Assembly: GCA_964504195.1 (NCBI GenBank)
Contig: CAZDDI010000114.1
Location: 1 to 6,493 of the forward strand
Direction of reading: 5' to 3'
Source of the DNA: CAZDDI01 sp964504195
Lineage (GTDB): Bacteria > Chloroflexota > Anaerolineae > B4-G1 > SLSP01
DNA: 6,493 nt
The notes beneath the pieces are model-generated. The model was given only the letters and a program-made list of their open reading frames with translations, had not been told where the DNA came from and made no database searches. Every line of letters begins with the position of its first letter. Position 1 is the stretch's first letter. Both the position numbers and the translations under genes were made by a program. Positions 1 through 5,551 of the stretch are shown one piece after another.

Positions 1-67
1 CCGCCGCCGGGCTATGGGGTGGTGTTAAAGTGCGACTTCTTTCAGGAGAGTCAACTTGTCAATTTTA

Positions 68-75
68 AAATTTTC
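68..75. repeat. Left copy of 8-bp target-site duplication
   Basis: The octamer AAATTTTC directly abuts the left end of the inverted-repeat element at 76. The same octamer abuts its right end at 187-194. A perfect 8-bp direct repeat exactly at both element borders is the footprint of transposition, and 8 bp is the duplication length known for the IS66 family. Confidence 0.85.
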
Positions 76-186
76 GTAACTACTCAGGTGGGACGCACTT
101 TTGCGCCTGAAATGGCGGCGGGAAGCACAAAACTCACTATCTTGCATGTAAAACAAGTGCGTCCCACCTCTCGGCTGAGTAGTTAC
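76..186. mobile_element. 111-bp MITE-like element, probably IS66-family derived
   Basis: The left arm (76-100) and right arm (155-186) are inverted repeats. Both begin GTAACTACTCAG at the outer edge and share GTGGGACGCACTT further in. The right arm carries seven extra bases (CCGAGAG in element orientation) between these blocks, so the arms are 25 and 32 nt. The 54-bp centre has no coding capacity. The element is flanked by the 8-bp duplication AAATTTTC. Known for IS66: ends starting GTAA and 8-bp duplications. I therefore infer a non-autonomous element mobilised by an IS66-type transposase encoded elsewhere. It lies between the likely promoter region and the ribosome binding site of the protease gene, so its hairpin would be in or next to the 5' leader. 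Family assignment is inferred; the insertion itself is directly visible. Confidence 0.85.
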
Positions 187-194
187 AAATTTTC
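187..194. repeat. Right copy of 8-bp target-site duplication
   Basis: AAATTTTC follows the right end of the element and matches 68-75 base for base. It ends three bases before the AAGGAG ribosome binding site of the protease gene. Confidence 0.85.
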
Positions 195-196
195 AC

Positions 197-202
197 AAGG
201 AG
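197..202 (+). promoter_or_regulatory. Ribosome binding site of the metalloprotease gene
   Basis: AAGGAG lies seven bases before the ATG at 210 and fixes the start there; a second ATG follows at 213. A related stretch, AGGAGAGTCA, also occurs at 44-53 upstream of the mobile element (here 198-207), so the ten bases around the binding site appear twice. Confidence 0.8.
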
Positions 203-209
203 AGTCACT

Positions 210-1565
210 ATGATGAAACGTATTGCCAACACAGTTTTGGTTTTGGCGCTGCTATGGATGCTGCTAATACCCGGGCCAGCAGCCCTAAGCGCGGCCCGAA
301 GACCAGAGTCGCCGGCACCCCAAATGCGCGGCGAGCCGGTATATCTCCTATACGATCCCGAAGCTGCCCCCCATCGCGTAGTGCCAGACCAGACCCGCCA
401 CAACAACATCTACAACGCGACCATTACTGTCCACTTTGTTCCAAACGGGGAAGCGGATGGGGCCTTTTCGACCTGCATGACCTGGCCGCCCCAGGCACAA
501 GCAGCGTTCAACTATGCGGCGCATCTGTGGAGCACCCGTATCAATTCCACCGTACCGATTGTAATTCGCGCCTGTTGGGCGAATCTAGGCAGCGGCAACA
601 TTCTTGGTTACGGCGGAGCTTGGGATTATCGCTATGACTTTACCGGTGCCCCGCTTGCTGGCACCGTGTATCCCATCGCCCTGGCAAACGCCCGTGCCGG
701 TAGCGATCTTAACGGAGGAGAGCCAGATATGCTAACCACCTATAACTCTAACTTCAGCTGGTATTATGGCATAGATGGCAATCCGCCGGCCGGACAAATG
801 GATTTCGTCACGGTTGTACTGCACGAGATCGCTCATGGGCTAGGCTTCTCCGGCTCCATGGAATGGCAATCCGGTACGGGAAGGTGGGGCGCGGGGACAC
901 CTTATCCGGATGCTTACGACCGATTCGCCCAGGATGGAGGCGGGACGCCGCTGCTAAATTATGCCAATCCTTCCACCGCATTAGGCACGGCCTTAACGAA
1001 CAACAATGTTTGGTTCAATGGTGCCCATGCCAAAGCGGCGAACGGCGGCAATCGCGTAAAGCTATACGCCCCTACGACATGGTCGCCCGGATCGAGCTAT
1101 GCGCATCTGGATTACAATACTTATGCCGGCACCGTCAACGCACTGATGGTATTTGCAATTGGGTCAGGAACCGCCATCCACGACCCCGGCCCTGTAACGA
1201 TGGGGATTTTACGGGACATCGGCTGGACGATTCCTGCAATGCCCGTGATACCGAGCGTAACCGGCATCACATCCAACAGCGGTTTGAATGTGGGGAATGT
1301 CAATGTCACGGTGAGCGGAACAGACTTTTTTGACGGGGCACAACTACGGCTCACACGCTCAGGACAAGCAGATATTGTCGCCACCCATGTCAATGTCAAT
1401 ACCCCTACTGCGCTCACCGGCAGATTCAATCTGAAAGACGCCGCGCTCGGCACGTGGAATGTCGTAGTCATCAATCCCGGCGATCTCACGGGGCAACTGA
1501 ACAACGCTTTTACCGTCAAAGCAGCCACCGATTGGATTTACCTGCCCCTAATCTCACGCCAATAA
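210..1565 (+). CDS. Secreted HEXXH zinc metalloprotease with C-terminal TIG-like domain
   Basis: Predicted exported protease of 451 residues. A signal peptide covers about residues 1-28 (MMKR, a hydrophobic run, then AALSA as the likely cleavage area). The catalytic helix is H205-E206-I-A-H209-G-L-G-F-S-G, a metzincin-like HEXXHXXG motif. Position 11, where metzincins place the third ligand His or Asp, is Gly215. H299 in SYAHLD could supply the third zinc ligand, and NALM (310-313) resembles a Met-turn; both are inferences. MGILRDIGW closes the catalytic domain near residue 341. Residues about 346-438 look like an Ig-like TIG/IPT domain, probably for adhesion or spacing. The protein ends DWIYLPLISRQ, a short tail I associate with exported Chloroflexota proteins, possibly a sorting or anchoring signal. 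The AAGGAG site supports this start. The gene is bracketed by two inverted-repeat elements and has no evident operon partner. Substrate unknown; no MEROPS family assigned. Confidence 0.85.
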   Translation: MMKRIANTVLVLALLWMLLIPGPAALSAARRPESPAPQMRGEPVYLLYDPEAAPHRVVPDQTRHNNIYNATITVHFVPNGEADGAFSTCMTWPPQAQAAFNYAAHLWSTRINSTVPIVIRACWANLGSGNILGYGGAWDYRYDFTGAPLAGTVYPIALANARAGSDLNGGEPDMLTTYNSNFSWYYGIDGNPPAGQMDFVTVVLHEIAHGLGFSGSMEWQSGTGRWGAGTPYPDAYDRFAQDGGGTPLLNYANPSTALGTALTNNNVWFNGAHAKAANGGNRVKLYAPTTWSPGSSYAHLDYNTYAGTVNALMVFAIGSGTAIHDPGPVTMGILRDIGWTIPAMPVIPSVTGITSNSGLNVGNVNVTVSGTDFFDGAQLRLTRSGQADIVATHVNVNTPTALTGRFNLKDAALGTWNVVVINPGDLTGQLNNAFTVKAATDWIYLPLISRQ

Positions 1566-1588
1566 CCAACCGGTATGCGTTAGTGTCG

Positions 1589-1667
1589 CTAACTACTCAG
1601 CCTTGTCATTACGAGTCACGGAGACGTGGCCCGTAATGACATCCAAAGTTTGACCCTGAGCAGTTAC
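1589..1667. mobile_element. Decayed palindromic element with the same ends as the upstream MITE
   Basis: The left end reads CTAACTACTCAG (1589-1600). The right end, read from the other strand, is GTAACTGCTCAG (1656-1667). They differ at two of twelve positions and match the terminus of the 76-186 element. Inside is a second perfect inverted repeat, GTCATTACG (1605-1613) with CGTAATGAC (1632-1640), enclosing a small CACG-GAGA-CGTG hairpin (1617-1628). No target duplication is visible, so this is an old or degraded copy, or a mosaic of an IS66-type end and another palindromic repeat. Lying 24 bp after the protease stop codon, the structure could limit transcription, but no T-tract follows it. 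Confidence 0.6.
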
Positions 1668-1771
1668 GGCAAAACAACGATCTCTTCTGAATAACGCTGC
1701 TGACCGGAAGCGCGTGTGCAGAATGTGCCATTTTGATCTACGAAATCACTGGCGATCCCACACAGCCCGGT

Positions 1772-1802
1772 GGGGGTGGTCTCCGCCCCCGGGAGGGGGC
1801 GG
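1772..1802 (+). promoter_or_regulatory. Two mutually exclusive GC-rich hairpins
   Basis: The octamer CCGCCCCC (1783-1790) can pair with GGGGGTGG upstream (1772-1779, loop TCT, one G-U pair). It can equally pair with GGGGGCGG downstream (1795-1802, loop GGGA, perfect 8-bp stem). Only one stem can form at a time. This is the geometry of an attenuator or antiterminator, 120 bp before the small membrane protein gene. No run of T directly follows the second stem, so a standard intrinsic terminator is not supported. The regulatory role is inference. Confidence 0.35.
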
Positions 1803-1910
1803 TTGTAGCGGGAAATTATTCTTTTACAGACCCTAAGCCCCGTTACGCGGGTAGGATTTGGCCTGATCAGATTATTGGTGCCAGTTGCACGGAACAGCTA
1901 GATGAAGAAA

Positions 1911-1915
1911 AGGAG
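1911..1915 (+). promoter_or_regulatory. Ribosome binding site that decides the start at 1923
   Basis: AGGAG lies seven bases before the ATG at 1923. It falls inside the reading frame if the earlier ATG at 1902 is used, and that earlier ATG has no purine-rich site ahead of it. The later start is therefore preferred. Confidence 0.75.
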
Positions 1916-1922
1916 TTTTGAG

Positions 1923-2189
1923 ATGCCCATGCTAAAAATATATCTGGCAGGTCTTGCTGTGCTAGCAGGTGCGATTGTGAGCAATCTCCTCGCCGGGGCA
2001 GCAGGACTATCCACCTGGTATGACTTCATCAATTCCATCACGGTGCTGGGGTTGACAGGCGCGATAACAGGTCTGACCGCCATCAACTTAGGGTTTCTCC
2101 TGTTCATCTATCCAGCGCTGCTGGGAACCTGCGCCTATATCGTGCTGTCACGACACCGTTTAACCCACAAACCTACATCCACACAATAG
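1923..2189 (+). CDS. Small hypothetical integral membrane protein, 88 residues
   Basis: I do not recognise the family. With the start set by AGGAG at 1911, the protein opens MPMLKIYLAGLAVLAG and is strongly hydrophobic. One transmembrane helix spans about residues 4-25. A short polar stretch, LSTWYDFINS (29-38), follows. One long or two shorter helices span about 39-75. The tail, SRHRLTHKPTSTQ, is basic and probably cytoplasmic. There is no lipobox, catalytic motif or charged pair within the membrane segments. The WYDF loop is the only distinctive motif and may mark a family. The gene stands alone: competing hairpins precede it, and a separate promoter for the next gene follows. The good ribosome binding site and clean hydrophobic pattern argue that it is real. 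Confidence 0.65.
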   Translation: MPMLKIYLAGLAVLAGAIVSNLLAGAAGLSTWYDFINSITVLGLTGAITGLTAINLGFLLFIYPALLGTCAYIVLSRHRLTHKPTSTQ

Positions 2190-2199
2190 AATTTGTGTG
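2180..2199 (+). terminator. Weak stem-loop at the end of the small membrane protein gene
   Basis: CACACAA (2180-2186) pairs with TTGTGTG (2193-2199) around the loop TAGAAT, which contains the stop codon. The stem is AT-rich, and the T-rich sequence after it is interrupted, so termination would be weak at best. Confidence 0.25.
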
Positions 2200-2228
2200 A
2201 TATTCTTCGTACTTTTATAGCGTTTTTG

Positions 2229-2237
2229 TGGTATAAT
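2229..2237 (+). promoter_or_regulatory. Extended -10 promoter of the L,D-transpeptidase gene
   Basis: TGGTATAAT contains a perfect TATAAT box (2232-2237) preceded by the TG of an extended -10 element. The -35 region (about 2209-2215, TACTTT) is weak, as is usual for extended -10 promoters. Transcription would begin near 2244, giving a leader of about 113 nt before the ATG at 2357. Confidence 0.65.
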
Positions 2238-2288
2238 GTACCTTTGAATGCTAAACTATACTGCGGGTGATACATACATAGAAAAATT

Positions 2289-2360
2289 ATGGCTCACGCG
2301 CTGGAATTATATTACCCCCGGAAGCGGCTTACTTCCACCCATATAAGGAATGACGTATGA
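2289..2360 (+). CDS. Possible 23-codon leader peptide coupled to the L,D-transpeptidase gene
   Basis: An ATG at 2289 opens a short frame encoding MAHALELYYPRKRLTSTHIR plus three more residues. It stops with TGA at 2358-2360, so stop and downstream start overlap as ATGA, the usual geometry of translational coupling. It lies wholly within the predicted leader transcript. Against it: no Shine-Dalgarno is visible ahead of 2289, and the downstream gene has its own AAGGA site at 2345-2349. It could be chance. No known leader-peptide family is recognised. Confidence 0.2.
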   Translation: MAHALELYYPRKRLTSTHIRNDV

Positions 2361-3559
2361 GCAAATACACATGGCTGATTATCGCTGTTTTGCTCGCGCT
2401 TTGGTGCAGCACAGAACCAGTGCAAGCTGCAACCATGCACGACCCCGGTGTAAATCTGTTTTCCACAGATGCTTCGGGCGATTTCATCTGTACGACACAA
2501 CTTCTCAGGCGCAACTCACGGAACTGCCCGGCATTCGGGCCGGGAACGCGTGCGTTACGCCTGGCCTATGTGCGCGCCATGCTGCCCGATCCGCTACCGG
2601 AGCTGCCTGTCGAGCAGCTCGAACTGCCCGAAGGCGCTATCACCAATTACACCTATGCTAATGTAAGTCGCCTGCCCGCCTCCACCTATGCCCATCCGAT
2701 GGAAGCGGAGGCGGGCCTGCCCCCGCGCCGCACCTTTGTTACCGGTTCTGTTTGGGTAAGCTTGCAGGGCATGGTGGAGTACAATGAGCAAGTCTGGTAC
2801 CAGATCAACCCCAACGAATTCATACAGGCAGAACATCTTTCCCCCGCATACCCCTCACGCTTTCGCGGGGTGCTGCTCACCGAACAACCACCCTACCCCT
2901 TTGGCTGGGTTACCCGCAACGTAAATCCTTCAGCCCTGCCGGGCAGCGCGCCCCGCACCGATGTGGTTTTGCGACGCTACCAGATGGTGACATTCTTTGC
3001 ACAGGAGCACACCGGCAACAGTCAACTTTGGTACATGATTGCTCCAGATCAGTGGATCGAGCAGAGCTATGTATCCCGTGTGGATGTAGACCCGCCCCCG
3101 GAGGGCGTCGCGCCTGGCGAGAAATGGATCGAGATAGACGCCTTCGAGCAAACGCTGGCCGCTTACGAGGGCGAGCGGATGGTCTTCGCCACGCTCATCG
3201 CTTCGGGACGGCAAGCCACCGCAACCCCTAACGGGCTGAATCGCATCTGGGCCAAGCTGCGCAGCACGCCAATGCGCAATCCCAATGTCGGCCCAACTAA
3301 CCCGATCTGGTACTACCTGGAAGATGTGGAGTACACACAATACTTCTTCGGCTCGTATGCACTGCACACCTCCTACTGGCACGATTCATTTGGCTTCGTG
3401 CGCAGCTACGGGTGTGTCAACATGACCCCGCTGGATGCACGGTGGCTATTCGATTGGACAACCCCTTACCTGCCCGAAACCAGTCGGGGCAACTACAACA
3501 CAGCTGACACTGGTACCTGGGTATGGGTGCATCGCTCAAATCCGTTTACTACACCTTAG
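2357..3559 (+). CDS. Exported L,D-transpeptidase (YkuD domain) with SYGC active-site variant
   Basis: Probably a periplasmic or wall-facing enzyme that makes 3-3 peptidoglycan cross-links or attaches proteins to peptides, by the known role of the YkuD family. It has 400 residues with a signal peptide (MSKYTWLIIAVLLALW, likely cleavage after VQA at residue 24). Residues about 28-105 are unassigned, with two cysteines (45, 57) that could pair. Residues about 110-250 hold two SH3-like segments (VWYQINPNEFIQAEHLS and LWYMIAPDQWIEQSYVS). The YkuD domain spans about 256-395, with H337 (ALHTSYWH) as the expected general base and S350-Y-G-C353-V-N as the nucleophile motif. The usual motif is SHGC; here Tyr replaces the second His while Cys353 and H337 remain. 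The start is supported by AAGGA at 2345-2349, seven bases before the ATG. The gene is monocistronic, between an extended -10 promoter and an intrinsic terminator. Confidence 0.9.
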   Translation: MSKYTWLIIAVLLALWCSTEPVQAATMHDPGVNLFSTDASGDFICTTQLLRRNSRNCPAFGPGTRALRLAYVRAMLPDPLPELPVEQLELPEGAITNYTYANVSRLPASTYAHPMEAEAGLPPRRTFVTGSVWVSLQGMVEYNEQVWYQINPNEFIQAEHLSPAYPSRFRGVLLTEQPPYPFGWVTRNVNPSALPGSAPRTDVVLRRYQMVTFFAQEHTGNSQLWYMIAPDQWIEQSYVSRVDVDPPPEGVAPGEKWIEIDAFEQTLAAYEGERMVFATLIASGRQATATPNGLNRIWAKLRSTPMRNPNVGPTNPIWYYLEDVEYTQYFFGSYALHTSYWHDSFGFVRSYGCVNMTPLDARWLFDWTTPYLPETSRGNYNTADTGTWVWVHRSNPFTTP

Positions 3560-3564
3560 CCACA

Positions 3565-3602
3565 CGCGCGCCGGTTTCTTTTGCGATCGGCGCGCGGCTT
3601 TT
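3565..3602 (+). terminator. Intrinsic terminator of the L,D-transpeptidase gene
   Basis: CGCGCGCCG (3565-3573) pairs perfectly with CGGCGCGCG (3588-3596). A T-tract, CTTTT (3598-3602), follows after one base. It starts five bases after the L,D-transpeptidase stop codon and ends eleven bases before the mutY ATG. mutY therefore probably has its own start signal or depends on read-through. Confidence 0.8.
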
Positions 3603-3613
3603 GTGCACACACG

Positions 3614-4720
3614 ATGAAATCCTCTGAAAACTTACCCCCCACTCTGAGTGCCGAGCGCGACGCCCTTCAGAATACGCTACTCGCGTGGTTTGCGCAGCAT
3701 GCCCGCACGCTCCCCTGGCGCGTAGATCGCACCCCTTATCGGGTCTGGATCGCCGAAATCATGTTGCAGCAAACGCAGGTGGAAACTGTGCGCGATTATT
3801 ACTTGCGTTTTCTGGAACGTTTCCCCACACTGACCACACTAGCTGCGGCCCCTCAAGAAGCGGTACTGAAAATGTGGGAAGGATTGGGCTATTATCGCCG
3901 CGCGCGAGCCTTACATCAGGCCGCGCAGCAAGTGCTGGAGCAGCATGGCGGCACGCTGCCTGCCTCGGTGGAGGCTCTGCGCGCGCTGCCAGGAATCGGC
4001 GAGTACACCGCCGGAGCTATCGCCAGCCTGGCATTCGGCATCGCTGCCCCCGCGCTTGATGGGAACGGCAAACGGGTGTTATCCCGCCTGCGGGGATGGG
4101 AAACCCCCACCGATGCGGCACTCCGCACCACCCTTGCCGCGTTGTTGCCCGAAGCACAGCCCGGCACGTTCAACGAAGCGCTCATGGAATTAGGCGCGCT
4201 GGTATGCCGCCCGCAAGCGCCAAATTGCGCGGCCTGCCCCTGGCGTTCGCACTGTGCAGCTCACGCTTCCGGTACACCCACCCGCTATCCGCTTCCCGCG
4301 CCTCGGCGTGTACTCCCCCATTACGATGTAGTCGCCGCAGTAACGCTCCGCGAGGACGGGCGAGTGTTGACAGCGCAACGGCGTCAAGAGGATATGCTAG
4401 GCGGACTGTGGGAATTTCCCGGCGGTAAGCGCGAGGCCGGCGAAACTCTTGAATCTGCACTACGGCGAGAAATGCTGGAGGAATTGGGGATCGAGGTGGG
4501 GGTAGAAGAACTGCTCATTACAATACGCCATACCTACACCCACTTCCGCATCACGCTCTATGCGTATCGCTGCTACTGGTTGGCGGGCGAGCCACAGTGC
4601 ATCGCGTGCGCTGCCTTCGCCTGGGTAGATGCTGCCGAGATGCGCGCGTTACCGATGGCGGTTACAGATCAAAAAATTGCTGGAGTAGTAGAACCTTTAT
4701 TGCTGAAACGTGAGACCTAA
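3614..4720 (+). CDS. mutY: A/G-specific adenine glycosylase MutY with intact C-terminal Nudix box
   Basis: Removes adenine mispaired with 8-oxoguanine in base excision repair. At 368 residues it is close to the family's usual ~350. The N-terminal glycosylase domain shows LPWR, catalytic Glu48 in AEIMLQQTQV, the helix-hairpin-helix LPGIGEYTAGA (125-135), catalytic Asp149 in LDGNGKRVLSR, and a [4Fe-4S] site C198-x6-C205-x2-C208-x5-C214. The C-terminal domain holds RHTYTHF (305-311), matching the 8-oxoG-sensing loop of MutY. Unusually against E. coli MutY, it also has a complete Nudix signature, GKREAGE...REMLEELGI (271-293), as in MutT-type hydrolases. I chose the ATG at 3614. A TTG at 3581 lies inside the terminator hairpin and adds only eleven residues unlike the family. 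No Shine-Dalgarno is visible before 3614, so translation may be leaderless or start weakly. The gene converges on the phosphatase gene with eight bases between stops. Confidence 0.93.
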   Translation: MKSSENLPPTLSAERDALQNTLLAWFAQHARTLPWRVDRTPYRVWIAEIMLQQTQVETVRDYYLRFLERFPTLTTLAAAPQEAVLKMWEGLGYYRRARALHQAAQQVLEQHGGTLPASVEALRALPGIGEYTAGAIASLAFGIAAPALDGNGKRVLSRLRGWETPTDAALRTTLAALLPEAQPGTFNEALMELGALVCRPQAPNCAACPWRSHCAAHASGTPTRYPLPAPRRVLPHYDVVAAVTLREDGRVLTAQRRQEDMLGGLWEFPGGKREAGETLESALRREMLEELGIEVGVEELLITIRHTYTHFRITLYAYRCYWLAGEPQCIACAAFAWVDAAEMRALPMAVTDQKIAGVVEPLLLKRET

Positions 4721-4728
4721 TCAGAAAA

Positions 4729-5550
4729 TCACGCTTCATCAAGCAACGGCCAATCGGGGTGCGGTGCGGCAGCGCCCTCACGCAACACTTGTAGCATTTC
4801 CACGTGGATCAGGCCATTGCTGGCGACAATCTCATTGTTCCACACGTCCGCACTGCCGGTAAAGTCGCTAAGTTGCCCCCCGGCTTCTTGCACCAACAGT
4901 AGCCCCGCCGCGATGTCCCACGGTTTGAGTTGCATCTCCCAATACCCATCGAGCCGCCCGGCTGCCACATAAGCCAGATCGAGCGCCGCCGAACCGGCCC
5001 TGCGCGCCCCCTGGCAACGCCGCAGAAAATGATCCAGCCGCGCGGTGTTGTTATCAGCAATGACCCGCCGCGTATAAGGGAATCCGGTCGCCAGTAAGCT
5101 TTGAGCCAGGCGCGGCGTTTGCGAGACGCGCAGCGGCACACCATTGAGTGTCGCCCCTCCGCCCAAACTCGCGGCGAACGTCTCCCCACGCAACGGATCG
5201 TGGATTACACCCAATACAGAGCGCTTTTCCACCAGCAACCCCATCGAAACGCAAAAGTGAGGGAAATTATGGGCAAAGTTAACCGTGCCATCCAACGGAT
5301 CAATGAGCCAAACGGGATCAACGGCCCACCAATCATCGCCGCCGGATTCTTCGGTGTGGATGTAATGATCCGGAAACGCAGCGCGCAACCGCGCCAGGAT
5401 TAACGTCTCGCTGGCCGTATCCGTCTCGGTGACGGGGTCAACGGCACCCTTGAGCGTGACCTGCTGGAGCTGTCCGTAACCGGCGCGAAGGAGCTGTCCA
5501 ACTTCTTCGGCAATCGCGATAACCTGGGGCAGGAGTAGGGTGTAGTCCAT
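4729..5550 (-). CDS. suhB: Inositol-1-monophosphatase family phosphatase (SuhB-like)
   Basis: Mg2+-dependent sugar-phosphate phosphatase of 273 residues, full length for the family. Motifs in order: DPVTETDTASE (38-48), EE at 67-68 with metal ligand Glu68, LIDPLDGTVNF (82-92) with Asp84 and Asp87, RRAGSAALDLAYVAAGRLDGYWE (183-205, substrate contact), and WDIAAG (211-216) with Asp212. All catalytic residues are present, so it should be active. Likely substrates are myo-inositol 1-phosphate or related sugar phosphates; histidinol-phosphate or fructose bisphosphate cannot be excluded from sequence alone, so the symbol denotes family rather than proven role. It starts one base after the stop of the upstream DivIC-like gene (TAA-C-ATG) with no strong ribosome binding site of its own, which suggests reinitiation coupling and a shared transcript. 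Its 3' end faces mutY across eight bases with no terminator hairpin visible. Confidence 0.9.
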   Translation of the reverse strand: MDYTLLLPQVIAIAEEVGQLLRAGYGQLQQVTLKGAVDPVTETDTASETLILARLRAAFPDHYIHTEESGGDDWWAVDPVWLIDPLDGTVNFAHNFPHFCVSMGLLVEKRSVLGVIHDPLRGETFAASLGGGATLNGVPLRVSQTPRLAQSLLATGFPYTRRVIADNNTARLDHFLRRCQGARRAGSAALDLAYVAAGRLDGYWEMQLKPWDIAAGLLLVQEAGGQLSDFTGSADVWNNEIVASNGLIHVEMLQVLREGAAAPHPDWPLLDEA

Positions 5551-5551
5551 G

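Larger units (their letters stand above)
1668..1922. other. Gene-free stretch between the protease and the small membrane protein
   Basis: Together with the palindromic element before it, this makes about 357 bp without a convincing gene. I see no good sigma-70 promoter. The only marked structure is the GC hairpin pair at 1772-1802, annotated separately. A 62-codon frame starting with TTG at 1733 has no ribosome binding site and runs through the hairpins into the next gene, so I do not call it. Confidence 0.5.

Noticed and set aside
1..67. Tail of an upstream gene on the plus strand
   Set aside because: All three frames give only short, unrecognisable ends (stops at 26-28 and 66-68 in two frames), so nothing can be assigned.
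76..1667. The two elements as ends of one composite transposon carrying the protease gene
   Set aside because: The 8-bp duplication flanks the first element by itself, the second has no duplication, and the cores differ. Independent insertions explain the data better.
1733..1921. 62-codon frame starting with TTG between the second palindromic element and the small membrane protein gene
   Set aside because: It has no ribosome binding site, runs through the GC hairpins, overlaps the next gene and resembles no family.
1902..1922. Earlier ATG for the small membrane protein (seven extra residues, MKKRSFE)
   Set aside because: It has no Shine-Dalgarno ahead of it, and the clear AGGAG at 1911-1915 points to the ATG at 1923.
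2930..3382. 150-codon minus-strand frame opposite the L,D-transpeptidase gene
   Set aside because: It is antisense to a well-supported YkuD gene and its translation shows no recognisable motif.
3581..3613. TTG start for mutY
   Set aside because: It lies inside the terminator hairpin of the previous gene and adds residues not typical of MutY.
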